The notes: generated from the letters alone by a model not told the origin. DNA of 64,000 nucleotides from CADCWK01 sp035944555 (GCA_035944555.1 DASZAY010000016.1:11287-75286), one strand, 5' to 3'. Shown: positions 1 to 9,325, counted from the first letter of the stretch. Program-made: numbers and translations.

Positions 1-868
1 CTGGCAGCGCCGCCAGCACCCGGGCCGCCTCCAGCGTGACCATCGTCCCGGCGCCGTCGTCCATCGCCGCCTGCGAGATGTCGTGGCCGTCGTAGTGGCC
101 GCCGGTGACGATCACCTCGTCAGGGTGCTCGGAGCCGACAATATCGGCGACGACGTTGTACGACGTGTTGTCGTGGAACGTCCCGCCGGTGTGGATCTTC
201 AGCCGCACCGGTCCGGAGCCCCCGTGGCGCTTCGCCAGCCGGAGCAGCGTCGAGCCGTGCTCCCAAGACGTACCCAGCCCGGCGATTCGCGCCGGCTTGC
301 CGCCCGGCTCGGCGATGGCGCCGGAGATATGGAGCATTCCGGGGTTCTGGTTGATGTAGACCAGCGCGATCGCGCCGGCGTCCTCGGCGAAGCGCAGCTT
401 GTCGGTCCGGTGGCTGAGCTTCTCGCTCCGGGCGTTGAGCGGATTGGTCTCGGCGGCAGTGATGGCGATCTTCCCCCGGACGGCCTCACCCAGCCGCTCG
501 AAGTCTTCCTGCTCGCCGTTGCCGACGTCGATCATCTCGGCCTCGAGGTCGACCGCCGGGCAGTACGGCAGCGCGATCACCGAGAACGACTGCTGGATCG
601 GCGAAGTCATCTCCAGCGTCGCCGCGCCGCGCGTCCAGCCGCCGAACTCGACGGGCTCCAGCCGGACGTTCTGCAGGCCGTAGCTCTCCAGCCGCGCCTT
701 GAGCCACTCGCCGCCCTGGTGCTCGCTGTCGGAGGCGGCCCAGCGGTTGCCGATCACGTCGCAGAACTCGACGAGGTTGTCCCAGCCGGCGTTGCTGGTC
801 CAGGCATCACCCAGTAGCTGGCGCTCCAGCGTCGTCAGGTCGGAGGGGGTACTCGAACCGGTAGTCAT
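1..868 (-). CDS. M28-family metallopeptidase, C-terminal part outside the window
   Basis: Exopeptidase of the zinc-dependent M28 family (aminopeptidase-type phosphorylase/hydrolase fold). Only the first 289 residues are present because the gene leaves the window at its left edge. A helical lead-in is followed by a segment with the feel of an inserted PA (protease-associated) domain (about residues 90-225, including GKIAITAAETNPLNAR), then by GGHYDGHD (about residue 255), which supplies the first zinc ligands His and Asp, and MDDGAGT (about residue 270), where the bridging Asp sits. No signal peptide is visible, so a cytoplasmic role is likely. The second half of the catalytic domain (Glu general base, remaining ligands) is not visible. 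The start is the ATG read leftwards from 868; it is the only one giving the full lead-in. Confidence 0.85.
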   Translation of the reverse strand, partial: MTTGSSTPSDLTTLERQLLGDAWTSNAGWDNLVEFCDVIGNRWAASDSEHQGGEWLKARLESYGLQNVRLEPVEFGGWTRGAATLEMTSPIQQSFSVIALPYCPAVDLEAEMIDVGNGEQEDFERLGEAVRGKIAITAAETNPLNARSEKLSHRTDKLRFAEDAGAIALVYINQNPGMLHISGAIAEPGGKPARIAGLGTSWEHGSTLLRLAKRHGGSGPVRLKIHTGGTFHDNTSYNVVADIVGSEHPDEVIVTGGHYDGHDISQAAMDDGAGTMVTLEAARVLAALP

Positions 869-1315
869 CACGGGGCCTTTCGCGATCGCAACCCGGACTG
901 GCATCGCCCGGGTCGCCCGTTTCCGCAGGTAGGGCAGCATCCTACCCAACCCCGGGCCATCGCGGACCACGCGTGCTCCGGTCGGATGGTGCGGATGGCA
1001 CGACGCCGGGATGGACCTACCCAGCTCATAAAGCCGGACAGCTTACCCACACTCGATTACCGGAATGGGATCGGGGCGTTACCGTGCACACGGACGCCAC
1101 TGACGTACAGCCGATCTTCGTGCTGCGCCCACAAGTACACAGACGCCCGACGAGATCCCACTCATACCGCCCAGCATTTCGTGTAACATCTGTTCCATAA
1201 AATCTTTCCGGTGACCAGCCCGCCCGCCACTCGGGACCGTGCGTGCTTGGGCCGGCACAGACAGGTCACGGTCCAGACACACATCCGGAGTCGTTTGCCC
1301 GGTACCCTGCAAGCG
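869..1315. other. Intergenic region between divergent genes
   Basis: No convincing reading frame on either strand. It must hold the promoters of the peptidase (leftward) and the MMPL exporter (rightward). The only compositional feature is a short A/T-richer stretch at about 1176-1207. No clear operator was seen. Confidence 0.5.
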
Positions 1316-3466
1316 ATGTCGCCTGACCCGGCCCCGATCTCTCACGCCTGGAGCACTCCCGTGCGATCACTGACTCGCTTCGTGCTCGATCACCGCCTGC
1401 TCGTCGTTCTCACCTGGGTGGTGATCGCCGTCGCCGGCGGCGCGCTGGCCGGGCGGACGACCGACTCACTGTCCTACGACTTCGGGCTGCCGGGGCAGGA
1501 CGCCTACGAGGCCAACCAGGCGATCCTCTCCACCTTCGGAGCCGGCGGCGTCAACGACCCGGTCGTGCTGACCATCCCCGCACCGGCGGGGACCGATCTG
1601 CGCGATCCCGCGGCCCTGGGCGAGTTCGCCGTTGGCGCCAACGCCATCGCTGCGGTCTTCCCCGGCACACTCGTCATCACGCCGGACCAACCCGGCGCCG
1701 GGTCGCTCATCGCGCCGGACGGGTCACGGGCGGCGGCGCTGCTGTACCCGCCGGTCATCCCCGGTCCGGAGCCCTATGGCGCGGCGCTCCCGGCGATCGA
1801 GGGGGCAGCCCATGGAACGACGATCCTCGGGCAGGCGCCGGAGCTGACCGGGACCGCGCTCCTGATCGAGGGCGGCGGTGGCGGCGAGCGCAGCATCCTC
1901 GTCGAGCTGGCGCTGGGCGGCGGCGGCGCGCTGATCGTCCTGGTGGCGGTGTTCGGATCACTGCTGGCCGTGGTGCCGCTGCTGGTCGCGACGGTCAGCA
2001 TCCTCGCGACCTATCTCGCCCTGCTCGGCCTGGCCCAGCTGACCGACGTCGTCTTCGTCATCCAGTACCTCGTCGCGCTGATCGGCCTCGGCGTCGCCAT
2101 CGACTACTCGCTGCTGATCGTCATGCGCTGGCGGGAGGAGCGGGCGCGCGGGCTGGACAACGACGCGGCCGTCCGGGTCGCGATGGCGACGGCCGGCCGC
2201 GCGGTCATCTTCAGCGGCATCACGGTCGCCGTCTCACTGGCGGCCCTGCTCGCGGTGCCGATCCCGTTCCTGCGCAGCATCGGACTCGGCGGCCTGCTGA
2301 TCCCGCTGCTGAGCGTGCTGACGGCGCTGACGCTCGTCCCCGTCATCCTGCGAGCGGTTGGTCCAAGGTTGGAATGGCCCCGGAAGCAGCCACGCGATCC
2401 CGCCTCGGCCGGCTGGCGGCGCGTGGCGACCGCAGTGGTTCGGCGTCCGTGGCCGGTGATCGCCGGGACGCTGGTCCTGCTGCTGCTGATGGCGGCCCCG
2501 GTCGTCACCCTCCGGCTCGGCACACCCGACGCGACGACCTATGGCGCCGGGTCGGCCCCCGGGGCGGCCGCGGCGGCGATACGTGACAGCGGGTTGCCCA
2601 GCGGGCTCCTCCGCCCCACCCAGTTGCTGGTGCCCGGGACCGGCGCTGACGCGACCGCCGGGACACTGGCCGGGGTAGAGGGTGTCGCGGGCGCCACGAC
2701 CGCCGGCTGGTCATCCGCTGGGAGCGAGGTCGTCCTGGTCTGGCCCGTGGCCGACGCCGCGACGCAGGACGGTCGCGACACGCTCAACCGGGTGACCGAC
2801 ACGGCGCCGGATGACGCCCGGGTCGGCGGGTCGCCCGCCGAGGACGTGGCCTTCGTCGACGCGGCCTACGGCAGCGCGCCGGTCGTCCTGCTCCTGATCA
2901 TCCTGATCACGTTCATCCTGCTGGCCTGGGCGCTGCGCTCGTTCTGGCTGCCGGTCAAGGCGCTGGCCCTCAACGCCGTCTCGCTGGCCGCCGCCTACGG
3001 GCTGACGGTGCTGATCTGGCAGGACGGGATCGGGACCGATCTCGTCTACGGCATCGGCGCCACCGGGACGATCGTCACCTGGATCCCGATCGCCGTCTTC
3101 GCCTTCCTCTTCGGCCTGTCGATGGACTACGAGGTGTTCATCCTGAGCCGGATGCGGGAAGCCTTCGACCAGCACGGCGACACCCCCCGCGCGGTCGTCG
3201 ACGGCATCGCCTACACCGGGCGGCTGGTGACGAGCGCGGCGTTGATCCTGTTCCTCGCCTTCGTGGCGCTGTCGACCGTACCGGTGGTCGACGTCAAGAT
3301 CCTGGCGACGGCACTGGCGCTCGGGATCCTGATCGACGCGGTGATCGTCCGGGCGCTGCTCGCGCCGGCACTGGTGGTGGTGCTGGGCCGGGCCAACTGG
3401 ACCCTGCCCGGCTGGCTGGCTCGGCTGCTCCGGATCGACCCCGACGTGCCGGCCCCGCGGCACTGA
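1316..3466 (+). CDS. MMPL-family (RND superfamily) transporter
   Basis: Integral membrane proton-driven exporter of the MMPL family, 716 residues, the usual length for a single-chain actinobacterial/Chloroflexi MmpL-like protein. Topology follows the family: TM1 (about residues 20-45), a first periplasmic loop, TM2-6, a cytoplasmic link, TM7, a second loop and TM8-12. Both halves keep the Asp-Tyr proton-relay pair of the family: GVAIDYSLLIVMRWREE with Asp263 in TM4, and GLSMDYEVFILSRMRE with Asp604 in TM10. The ATG at 1316 was preferred over an upstream GTG at 1211 because the upstream 35 residues are Arg/Thr-rich and unlike the family; GTG at 1361 is also possible. The substrate cannot be told from sequence; no lipid biosynthesis genes are adjacent. 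It is convergent with the next gene, 25 bp away. Confidence 0.9.
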   Translation: MSPDPAPISHAWSTPVRSLTRFVLDHRLLVVLTWVVIAVAGGALAGRTTDSLSYDFGLPGQDAYEANQAILSTFGAGGVNDPVVLTIPAPAGTDLRDPAALGEFAVGANAIAAVFPGTLVITPDQPGAGSLIAPDGSRAAALLYPPVIPGPEPYGAALPAIEGAAHGTTILGQAPELTGTALLIEGGGGGERSILVELALGGGGALIVLVAVFGSLLAVVPLLVATVSILATYLALLGLAQLTDVVFVIQYLVALIGLGVAIDYSLLIVMRWREERARGLDNDAAVRVAMATAGRAVIFSGITVAVSLAALLAVPIPFLRSIGLGGLLIPLLSVLTALTLVPVILRAVGPRLEWPRKQPRDPASAGWRRVATAVVRRPWPVIAGTLVLLLLMAAPVVTLRLGTPDATTYGAGSAPGAAAAAIRDSGLPSGLLRPTQLLVPGTGADATAGTLAGVEGVAGATTAGWSSAGSEVVLVWPVADAATQDGRDTLNRVTDTAPDDARVGGSPAEDVAFVDAAYGSAPVVLLLIILITFILLAWALRSFWLPVKALALNAVSLAAAYGLTVLIWQDGIGTDLVYGIGATGTIVTWIPIAVFAFLFGLSMDYEVFILSRMREAFDQHGDTPRAVVDGIAYTGRLVTSAALILFLAFVALSTVPVVDVKILATALALGILIDAVIVRALLAPALVVVLGRANWTLPGWLARLLRIDPDVPAPRH

Positions 3467-3491
3467 CCCGCCGCGAGGCCGGGATCGCTCC

Positions 3492-4367
3492 CTACAGTTG
3501 CGCCAGGCGCGGCACCACCGTCTCGCCGACCTGGGCGACAAAGGCCGCCGGGTCCGGTCCGGCATGTCCGGTCCAGACTTGGGAGATGCCGATCTTCGCG
3601 TACGCCTCCGCCTTGCGCAGGAAGCCATCGGGATCGGTTGCCGGATCGTCACTGCCGATGATGACCGTCTTGGCGATCCGGTCGTAGTCCGTGCCCTCGG
3701 TCTCGCAGTGCCGCTTCAGGACATCCAGCTTGGCCTGGACCCCCTCGACGCCGAGGTCGAACAGGTTGCAGGCGTCGGCGTAGCGGGCGACCAGCCGGAG
3801 CGTCTTCTGCTCGCCACCGCCGCCGATCAGGATGGTCGGGTGCGGCCGCTGGATGGACTGCGGGTGGTTGATCGTCTCGGCCAGCTGGTAATGCTTGCCC
3901 TCGAACGGGCCGTTGTTGTCCTCGTCCCACATCTGGAGGCAGATCCGCAGCGTCTCCTCCAGCCGCTGGAACCGCTCGGCCAGCGGCGGGTACGGGACGC
4001 CAAGCGCCCGGTGCTCCTGCTCGAACCAGGCGGCGCCGATCCCCAGCTCGGCCCGGCCGCCGGACAGCACGTCCAGCGTGGTGACGATCTTGGCGAGGAT
4101 GCCCGGGTGGCGGTATGTCACACCGGTGACGAGCAGGCCGAGCCGGAGGGTGCGGGTCTGGCCGGCGATGAAGCCGAGCGCCGTGTACCCCTCCAGCATC
4201 GGGTCTTCGGGCGGACCCATGTGCTCGATCTGGAAGAAGTGGTCCATCAGCGTCATCTGGGCGAAGCCGGCCTCGTCGGCGGCCCGCGCCGTCGCGGCCA
4301 GCGTCGGGCCGATCGCCTCGGGGCCGCCCGGACGGGTGAAGTGGCTGTAATGGTAGGCGAGCTTCAT
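3492..4367 (-). CDS. LLM-class F420-dependent oxidoreductase (TIM-barrel)
   Basis: Cytoplasmic luciferase-like monooxygenase-fold oxidoreductase, 291 residues. The barrel starts with KLAYHYSHFTRPGG; a typical MDHFFQI strand follows near residue 40, then the family block RLGLLVTGVTYRHPG (about residue 75) and ELGIGAAWFEQEH (about residue 105), and IGGGGEQKTLRLVARYADACN (about residues 175-195), which in this family lies at the cofactor phosphate site. Members closest in pattern use coenzyme F420 rather than FMN; that assignment is family knowledge, not proof. The gene is divergent from a TetR regulator, with a perfect operator-like palindrome between them, so it is very probably the regulator's target. 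The Shine-Dalgarno GGAG lies 9-12 nt before the ATG. Confidence 0.88.
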   Translation of the reverse strand: MKLAYHYSHFTRPGGPEAIGPTLAATARAADEAGFAQMTLMDHFFQIEHMGPPEDPMLEGYTALGFIAGQTRTLRLGLLVTGVTYRHPGILAKIVTTLDVLSGGRAELGIGAAWFEQEHRALGVPYPPLAERFQRLEETLRICLQMWDEDNNGPFEGKHYQLAETINHPQSIQRPHPTILIGGGGEQKTLRLVARYADACNLFDLGVEGVQAKLDVLKRHCETEGTDYDRIAKTVIIGSDDPATDPDGFLRKAEAYAKIGISQVWTGHAGPDPAAFVAQVGETVVPRLAQL

Positions 4368-4418
4368 GCGATACCTGCTCCCGGACCGACTGCTCGGTCG
4401 ACATACGCCGCGGCGCTA

Positions 4419-4440
4419 TGTAACCAACTGGTTGGTTACA
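4419..4440. promoter_or_regulatory. Perfect 22-bp palindrome, probable TetR operator
   Basis: Two 10-bp arms, TGTAACCAAC and GTTGGTTACA, are perfect inverted repeats around a central TG. The site lies in the 190-bp gap between the divergent LLM oxidoreductase and TetR genes, 52 bp upstream of the former. Size and layout match TetR-family operators, which usually regulate both their own gene and the divergent neighbour. Confidence 0.8.
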
Positions 4441-4558
4441 GTATGCTGATCGTAGGTCCGGTCCGGTACGTGGTCAACCTGCCCGGTCGGGTGGGCGCCC
4501 CGAACTCTCTGTCGACTCGTGGATCGCGATGGGCCTGGAAACCGAGGTGACGACCATC

Positions 4559-5125
4559 ATGCAGCCCCGGACACGCGACGCGGCGGCAACCCGGCAACGC
4601 ATCCTCGATGTGGCGACCGCCGAGTTCGCCCGGTACGGGTTCGCCGGTGGTCGGGTGGACCGCATCGCCGCGGCCGCCGGGGCGAACAAGACCCTGATCT
4701 ACCGCTACTTCGGGTCGAAGGACGGGTTGTTCGACGCCGCTGTCGACGCCGCCATCGCTCGCAACGTCGAAGCCGTCCCGATCGACTCAGGCGACCTCCC
4801 CGGCTGGGCCGTCCGGCTGGCCGATCTGTACCGTCGCGACCCGACGGCCGACCGCCTGTCGCGCTGGGATGCCCTGGAGCGGGCCGGCCGGGCGCATCGG
4901 GTACCTGCCATCGCTGCCAACCGCGCGCGCAAGATCGAGGCGATCCGCACCGCCCAGGCCGCCGGAGTGGTCGCCGCTGACCTTCCCCCCGAGATCCTGC
5001 TCCAGACGATCTACGCGCTTGCCCTGGCCCGGATGGCCCCCGGGGTGGACGACCTCGATGATCCGGACCCCGACCAGCACCTGCACGCCGTCGTAAGCCG
5101 CCTGATCCGTCCAGTCCAGCCCTAG
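4559..5125 (+). CDS. TetR/AcrR-family transcriptional regulator
   Basis: Dimeric ligand-responsive repressor, 188 residues. The N-terminal three-helix DNA-binding domain is clear: RQRILDVATAEFARYGF followed by the recognition element IAAAAGANKTLIYRYFGSK and LFDAAVDAAI. The C-terminal half is the helical ligand/dimer domain, resembling the TetR_C_21-type group. ATG 4559 is preferred over ATG 4529 because GAGGTG sits about 9 nt before it while the earlier codon has a poor ribosome site. It is transcribed away from the LLM oxidoreductase across a shared operator, so autoregulation and control of that enzyme are expected. The ligand is unknown. Confidence 0.9.
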   Translation: MQPRTRDAAATRQRILDVATAEFARYGFAGGRVDRIAAAAGANKTLIYRYFGSKDGLFDAAVDAAIARNVEAVPIDSGDLPGWAVRLADLYRRDPTADRLSRWDALERAGRAHRVPAIAANRARKIEAIRTAQAAGVVAADLPPEILLQTIYALALARMAPGVDDLDDPDPDQHLHAVVSRLIRPVQP

Positions 5126-5401
5126 GCTCGGGTCCCGGCCGGGACCGCCTCGGAGTCGCCCGCCAGTCGGGGGCACCTGGGGTCAGACGAGAGCGCTCCG
5201 TCGCCCATGCGCAACGGCTGGGTGATGCAGCCAGATCGGCGAACGAGGCGGTACGACGCAGCACCCTGTGCCCGGTCGAGCCGGTCATCGGCCCGGACTA
5301 CCTCCCGGACGTTTTTCTCAGGTCAGGTTCCCGGCGGTGGCGTCCGGAGCGTGCTCGCCGTGCCAGCCAGCGAGCGCGCTCCGGACCGCCGGGCAGCCTA
5401 G

Positions 5402-5671
5402 CTACGACGATGCGCCAGCGCCCGTCGATCGCAGCCGGGAACGCATCGCGTCGATCGCCGCGTCGATCGTATCGCCGTGGCTCATCGGCAGCGGCTCTGC
5501 GCCCGCCCATCCCGCCGCCTCGCGGACCGAGACGCTGTAGCGACCGGAGCCAGACGAGTCGTCCTGGTTGGCCGGCACGTCGGCGTCGGTCCAGGAGAAC
5601 TCATAGCCGGGGAATTCCTCGCCGAGCGCCGCCACCTTCGCGTCGATCTCATTACCCTGATTGTCGGACAC
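5402..5671 (-). CDS. Hypothetical small protein
   Basis: An 89-residue acidic protein I do not recognise. It begins SDNQGNEIDAKVAALGEEF, has a central FSWTDADVPANQDD segment, and ends in a helix DTIDAAIDAMRSRLRS. Composition and codon use (GC-rich third positions) are coding-like, and there is no membrane segment. The start is taken as GTG 5671, preceded by purine-rich GGAAGG; an ATG seven codons upstream is the alternative. Confidence 0.5.
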   Translation of the reverse strand: MSDNQGNEIDAKVAALGEEFPGYEFSWTDADVPANQDDSSGSGRYSVSVREAAGWAGAEPLPMSHGDTIDAAIDAMRSRLRSTGAGASS

Positions 5672-5796
5672 CGGGGCCTGCCTTCCATACACGGAGGATT
5701 CCGTCGGTCGGCAGGTCGCACGATCCGGTCCGACGGGCTGGTCCGCACGTTCATCGGGCCGGATCCGGGGAACGGCGATGCTCGATCACCGTGCAT

Positions 5797-5829
5797 GGCA
5801 GCGCCCCGGCGGTGATCGCCGGGGCGCTG
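5797..5829 (-). terminator. GC hairpin downstream of the broken hydrolase gene
   Basis: Perfect 14-bp stem, GCAGCGCCCCGGCG paired with its complement, around a 5-nt loop (GTGAT). It lies 48 bp beyond the stop of the leftward hydrolase reading frame. There is no T-tract, as for most hairpins in this window. Confidence 0.6.
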
Positions 5830-5876
5830 CAGACGGATGGAAGGCCGGGTCCGTCAGCCGGGTTCATGCTGACTGG

Positions 5877-7514
5877 TCAGGTCCACTGCTCGGGCGAGAA
5901 GTCGACCTGGTTCTGCTCGATCGCGCTGGTATCCGGTCGCCGGGTGGGATCGATCAGGAAGTCCACGATGAGTTGGACCCCCGCCGGACCCGCCAGCGTG
6001 GCCGGATCGTGCGAGGCGCCCGGGATCTCGATTGCGTAGCCGTTCTCCAGCGTCTCGACCGCCAGCTCGCCGTAGCTCGGCGGGGTGATCGGATCGAACT
6101 CCCCCGTCAGGATCAGCGTGGGCACAACGCTGACGACCGGCTCGGTCTCGACCGGGTCTGCGGCCGGCAAGTCCCAGATCGCGCAGCTCTGCTCGAACCC
6201 CGCAGCGAGATTGAACTGCGGGTTGTTGGCGAGGGAGTCGCGCACGCCAGCCTCCGCGATCAGCGCCCGCTCCTCCTCGAGGTCGACGAACGCCTGCTCC
6301 TCCGTGCAGATGATCGTGTTCGACAGCCCCGTCGCGATCGTGCTCTGCACGCCGGTCAGGGAGACGCTGAGGACCAGGCTGAAGGCATCGGCGTTCCCGT
6401 TGACCGCGGCCGTGATCAGCGACGGCATGGCCGGGACAAGCGGCGCGAACAGCAGGCTCGAGTAGATCGCGAAGGTAAAGTTCCCGCCATCCAGCGGCAC
6501 ACTCCCGAGCGACTAGCCCGTCACCGGATCGACGAGTGCCACCTCGAGCGGATCGGCGTTCAGTCGCTCGATCGCCCGGTCGAAGTTCGCGCTCAGATCC
6601 GGGTTGGCCGCCGCGCAGGCCGGATCGGCTTCACACTGGGCGATCGCGCTCGCGAGCGACTGGTCGAACGCGATGACCTGACCGGCGAACCGGTTGGCCG
6701 CGGGCGGGAGCGGCGAGCCGAGGATGGCCGCCCGGACGATGCTCGGGAAGTCGCGCTCGACGACCAGGCCGAGCTGCGAGCCATAGGACACGCTATAGAG
6801 ATCGACCTGGTCGTACCCGAGCGCGACGCGCAGGTCATTGACGTCGGCCGCGCTCTCCGCCGAAGAGAACGCGGTCAGATCGATGCCGCGCTCGGCGAAC
6901 GACGCCCGGCAGTCCACGAGCCGCTGCAGCGGGTCTGCCGGGGCAGCGAGGCCGGACCCGCTCTCCGGGGTCGCTCCGGCCTGCGGAGTCGCCGCCAGCG
7001 TGGCAGTCGCTGGTGGAGTCAGGCCGGGAATCGACGGACCAGCCTCGTCCGGGCAGAACAGGGACGGCTCCGAGAAGCCCGTACCGCGCTGATCGAGCAG
7101 GATCACGTCCTGTAGTTCGAGCAGCGGCTGGAGCGGCGCGCCCGGCAGGTACGCGGGCAGCTGGGTGGACCCACCCTGGCCCGGTCCGCCCGCCAGGTAG
7201 ACGAGCGGCGTGTCCATCGGGTCGGTCGCCGTGCTGACCAGGCGGGTCACGAACAGACGGATCTGCTCGCCGTCCGGGTTGACGTGGACCAGCGGCGTGG
7301 TCAGGAACCCGCACTCGAGGCTCTCGCCCTCGACGAACGACTCCGGGACCGGGAACGGGCAGGCTGCCGTCGCGTACGTGGCGCTGCTCTCCAGGTTCGC
7401 CGGGGTCGCCTCCGGGGTGCCCTGGGCGCGGGCGAACGAGGGGACCAGGCCGCTGAGGACGAGTGCGAACGCGAGGACGAGGACGCCGACGGGGCGGCCA
7501 TCTGGCTGACGCAT
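5877..7514 (-). pseudogene. Secreted alpha/beta hydrolase (TAP-like) interrupted by an in-frame TAG
   Basis: Serine exopeptidase/esterase of the tripeptidyl-aminopeptidase-like alpha/beta-hydrolase group. It opens with a signal peptide (VGVLVLAFALVLSG...RAQ), then a TPEATPAN linker, LVYLAGGPGQGGS (oxyanion region), LLDQRGTGFSEP, and nucleophile elbow SVSYGSQLG. After VDPVTG the frame meets TAG at 6513-6515, then resumes in the same frame with SLGSVPLDGGNF and carries the TAP-like C-terminal domain with the catalytic acid (LTGEFDPITPP) and histidine (GASHDPA). The stop therefore separates Ser from Asp and His. There is no frameshift, only one nonsense codon, so this is recent decay, a sequencing error or readthrough. 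The start at 7514 has GGGAG just upstream; the ATG four codons earlier does not. Confidence 0.85.
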
Positions 7515-7700
7515 TGCTACTCCCATATGGGACCAACGGGATTGACCAGGGCCGCGGCCGGCCGTTGGCTCCGGGCCGAAGCGGTCTCGAAGGTAGTGGG
7601 CGAATGCGTCGGAAATACGTCGGAAACCCGTAGAGAATCCCGCCGATGTCTCGTCCTGGGTATCGCCGGCTGAGCCGCTCGCGTTGGTCCTCGGGGAGAC

Positions 7701-8228
7701 CTAGAGGCCGAGTTGTCGCTTGACCCAGTCCCACGGCTGGGCCTCGGCGATGTGGAGCAGGTACTCCTGGCCCAGCTTCGGGCCGAGCAGCACGAGGATC
7801 CAGATCAGCACGGCGCGCCACGTCTTCGGCTCCAGCCGGGGGACGAAGCGAGCCGCGATCAGCACCCCGAGAAAGAAGTATTCGAACAGGTTCGGGAAGA
7901 CGAACAGGAGTGGCCGAGCGCCGGTCAACTCGAACAGTGCCACACCCACGACCCGCCAGCCGAACAGCGCCAGTGCCGCCAGCCGCGCCGGACGGTTGTC
8001 CCACCACCGCCAGACGACCCAGGCCTCAAGCGCCAGGTAGTAGAGGTCCAGCCCCTTGTCGATCGCGGGGTAGTGGTCGCCCATCCCGCCAGGCCCGAAC
8101 CACTCCACGATCACCACGTCCAGCGCGTCGATCACCAGCGCCAGCAGACCACCGACCAGCGGCAGCCGGAGGATCAGGAGCGGCAGCACCAGCCGCAACC
8201 CGATCACGATGAGCTGTCCCTCCGTCAC
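7701..8228 (-). CDS. Hypothetical polytopic membrane protein
   Basis: A 175-residue integral membrane protein with four to six hydrophobic segments: GLRLVLPLLILRLPLVGG, LVIDALDVVIVEWF, LEAWVVWRWW, LAALALFGWRVVGVALFEL, LFEYFFLGVLIAARFV and AVLIWILVLLGPKLGQE. The conserved-looking acidic DALDV and the GMGDHYPAIDKGLD loop suggest a functional site, but I do not recognise the family. The start is GTG 8228, with GGAGGG immediately upstream; longer versions add a charged, non-membrane leader that looks non-coding. It is not obviously part of an operon. Confidence 0.7.
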   Translation of the reverse strand: MTEGQLIVIGLRLVLPLLILRLPLVGGLLALVIDALDVVIVEWFGPGGMGDHYPAIDKGLDLYYLALEAWVVWRWWDNRPARLAALALFGWRVVGVALFELTGARPLLFVFPNLFEYFFLGVLIAARFVPRLEPKTWRAVLIWILVLLGPKLGQEYLLHIAEAQPWDWVKRQLGL

Positions 8229-8637
8229 TCCACCCTCCCCCCACGCCACACGATCGCCCGCGTCACGTTCGTTACGCGATCCTCGGAGACCGGCTTCAGC
8301 CACCGCAGCCTGGCAGGACACCTCGCGGAGATGCTAGCCGGACCGGGCCCTTCCACGCCGACCCTGCCGACCCTGCGGGTCCCCAGGCATCAGACCTTGA
8401 CAGGCGAGACGCTGTCACCAGCGGGCGAACGATCGACCGCATTGTCCCATCGCTCGTGTCGGGATCGTCGGGGACAAGGGACAGTGTCCGTGCGGGCTGG
8501 CCGGAAACCACGCGCACCCGTCCGCATTGATCGCCGGATGGCGACCTGTCACACATCGCCCGATGCTGGATCGCCCCGTCGGGAGCGGCTTGCACCCCTC
8601 CGCCTGCGGAGGTCAGTGGGCACAGGGATACCGCCAC
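8229..8637. other. Intergenic region with repeated GGGACA elements
   Basis: No convincing gene. Dyad elements cluster at 8442-8489: TTGTCCC at 8442 pairs with GGGACAA at 8471, and GGACAGTGTCC at 8479-8489 is a perfect 11-bp palindrome. A short hairpin with arms CCTCCGC/GCGGAGG lies at 8597-8612. They could be operators for the flanking genes; no target is demonstrated. Confidence 0.4.
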
Positions 8638-9092
8638 ATGAAGCAAGCCGTGATGGGAACGATGTACGCGGCAGAGCGTCCGGTAACCACCGCGCACGAG
8701 CGTGCCCGGATGCGCCACAAGCACATCTTCGTCATCAGCGGCTCTCAGTCGTTCCTCGATCTCCTGCGGGATCTGCTCGCCGATGGGCGCTACAACGTCA
8801 CCACGCCGAACTTCGTCGACCGGACCCTTAACATGATCCCGGTGCTGCAGCCGGACCTCTGCTGCTCATCGACCTCGTCGTCCAGCAGTAGACCGGCTGG
8901 GACCTGCTGAAACGCCTCCAGCGGAAAGCCCTGACCTTGGGCATCCCCGTGCTGCTGATCTCAACGGATTCGCGGCTGCTCTCGTCCATCAGCCAGGAAC
9001 CCGATCGCTACGGGAGCCACTCCGCCATGGCCCTCCCGCTCGACATCGAATCCATCCTCAGGCATGTCGATGAGCTGATCGGCCGGGCCTAG
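8638..9092 (+). pseudogene. Response-regulator receiver domain, frameshifted and stopped
   Basis: Remnant of a CheY-like receiver. The first frame reads MRHKHIFVISGSQSFLDLL...VLQPDL and then loses register at about 8857-8858, where one base appears missing. In the next frame it continues LLLIDLVVQQ, stop TAG (8889-8891), TGWDLLKRLQ...GIPVLLISTDSRLLSSI...PLDIESILRHVDELIGRA. The alignment to receivers is clear: the Asp at 8871-8873 is the phospho-acceptor position of the LLLID motif, and the TAG replaces a residue of the loop before TGWDLL. Two lesions make a functional product unlikely. Its neighbour on the other strand ends in an overlapping stop codon. Confidence 0.75.
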
Positions 9093-9325
9093 GAGGGGTG
9101 GGGATCGTCGTCCCCGGGGTGCTCCTCCGACTCGAACGCCACGACAGTCCGGTCGGCCGCACCGGAGATCGCTTCCAGACGCCGGGTCAGGTCCGCGGGA
9201 TCGACGGGCAGGCCTTGCGCCTGCCGGCGCAGGAGAATCCCGCAGTGCCCCTTGATCAGGGTCAACTCGGTCCGGACATGATGCCGCCGCAGTCTGTGTC
9301 GGTGGTGATCGTGTCTGGAAGCCAT
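9089..9325 (-). CDS. Small free-standing HisKA-like helical protein
   Basis: A 78-residue protein. Its core HHVRTELTLIKGH...LLRR...GLPV...TRRLEAISGAADRTV can be aligned without gaps to the phospho-acceptor helix of the adjacent kinase (HELRTPITGIKG...). The His is kept and the invariant Pro is replaced by Glu. It has no ATPase domain, no membrane segment and a His/Arg-rich start and acidic tail. It may be a phosphotransfer, decoy or hetero-dimerisation partner for a kinase; this is inference. The start ATG has AGAGG about 5 nt upstream. Its stop codon overlaps the stop of the receiver pseudogene on the other strand. A paralogue lies on the far side of the kinase. Confidence 0.55.
   Translation of the reverse strand: MASRHDHHRHRLRRHHVRTELTLIKGHCGILLRRQAQGLPVDPADLTRRLEAISGAADRTVVAFESEEHPGDDDPHPS

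Noticed and set aside
83..817. 244-codon rightward frame at the left edge
   Set aside because: Shadow of the M28 peptidase, whose metal-binding motifs read on the leftward strand.
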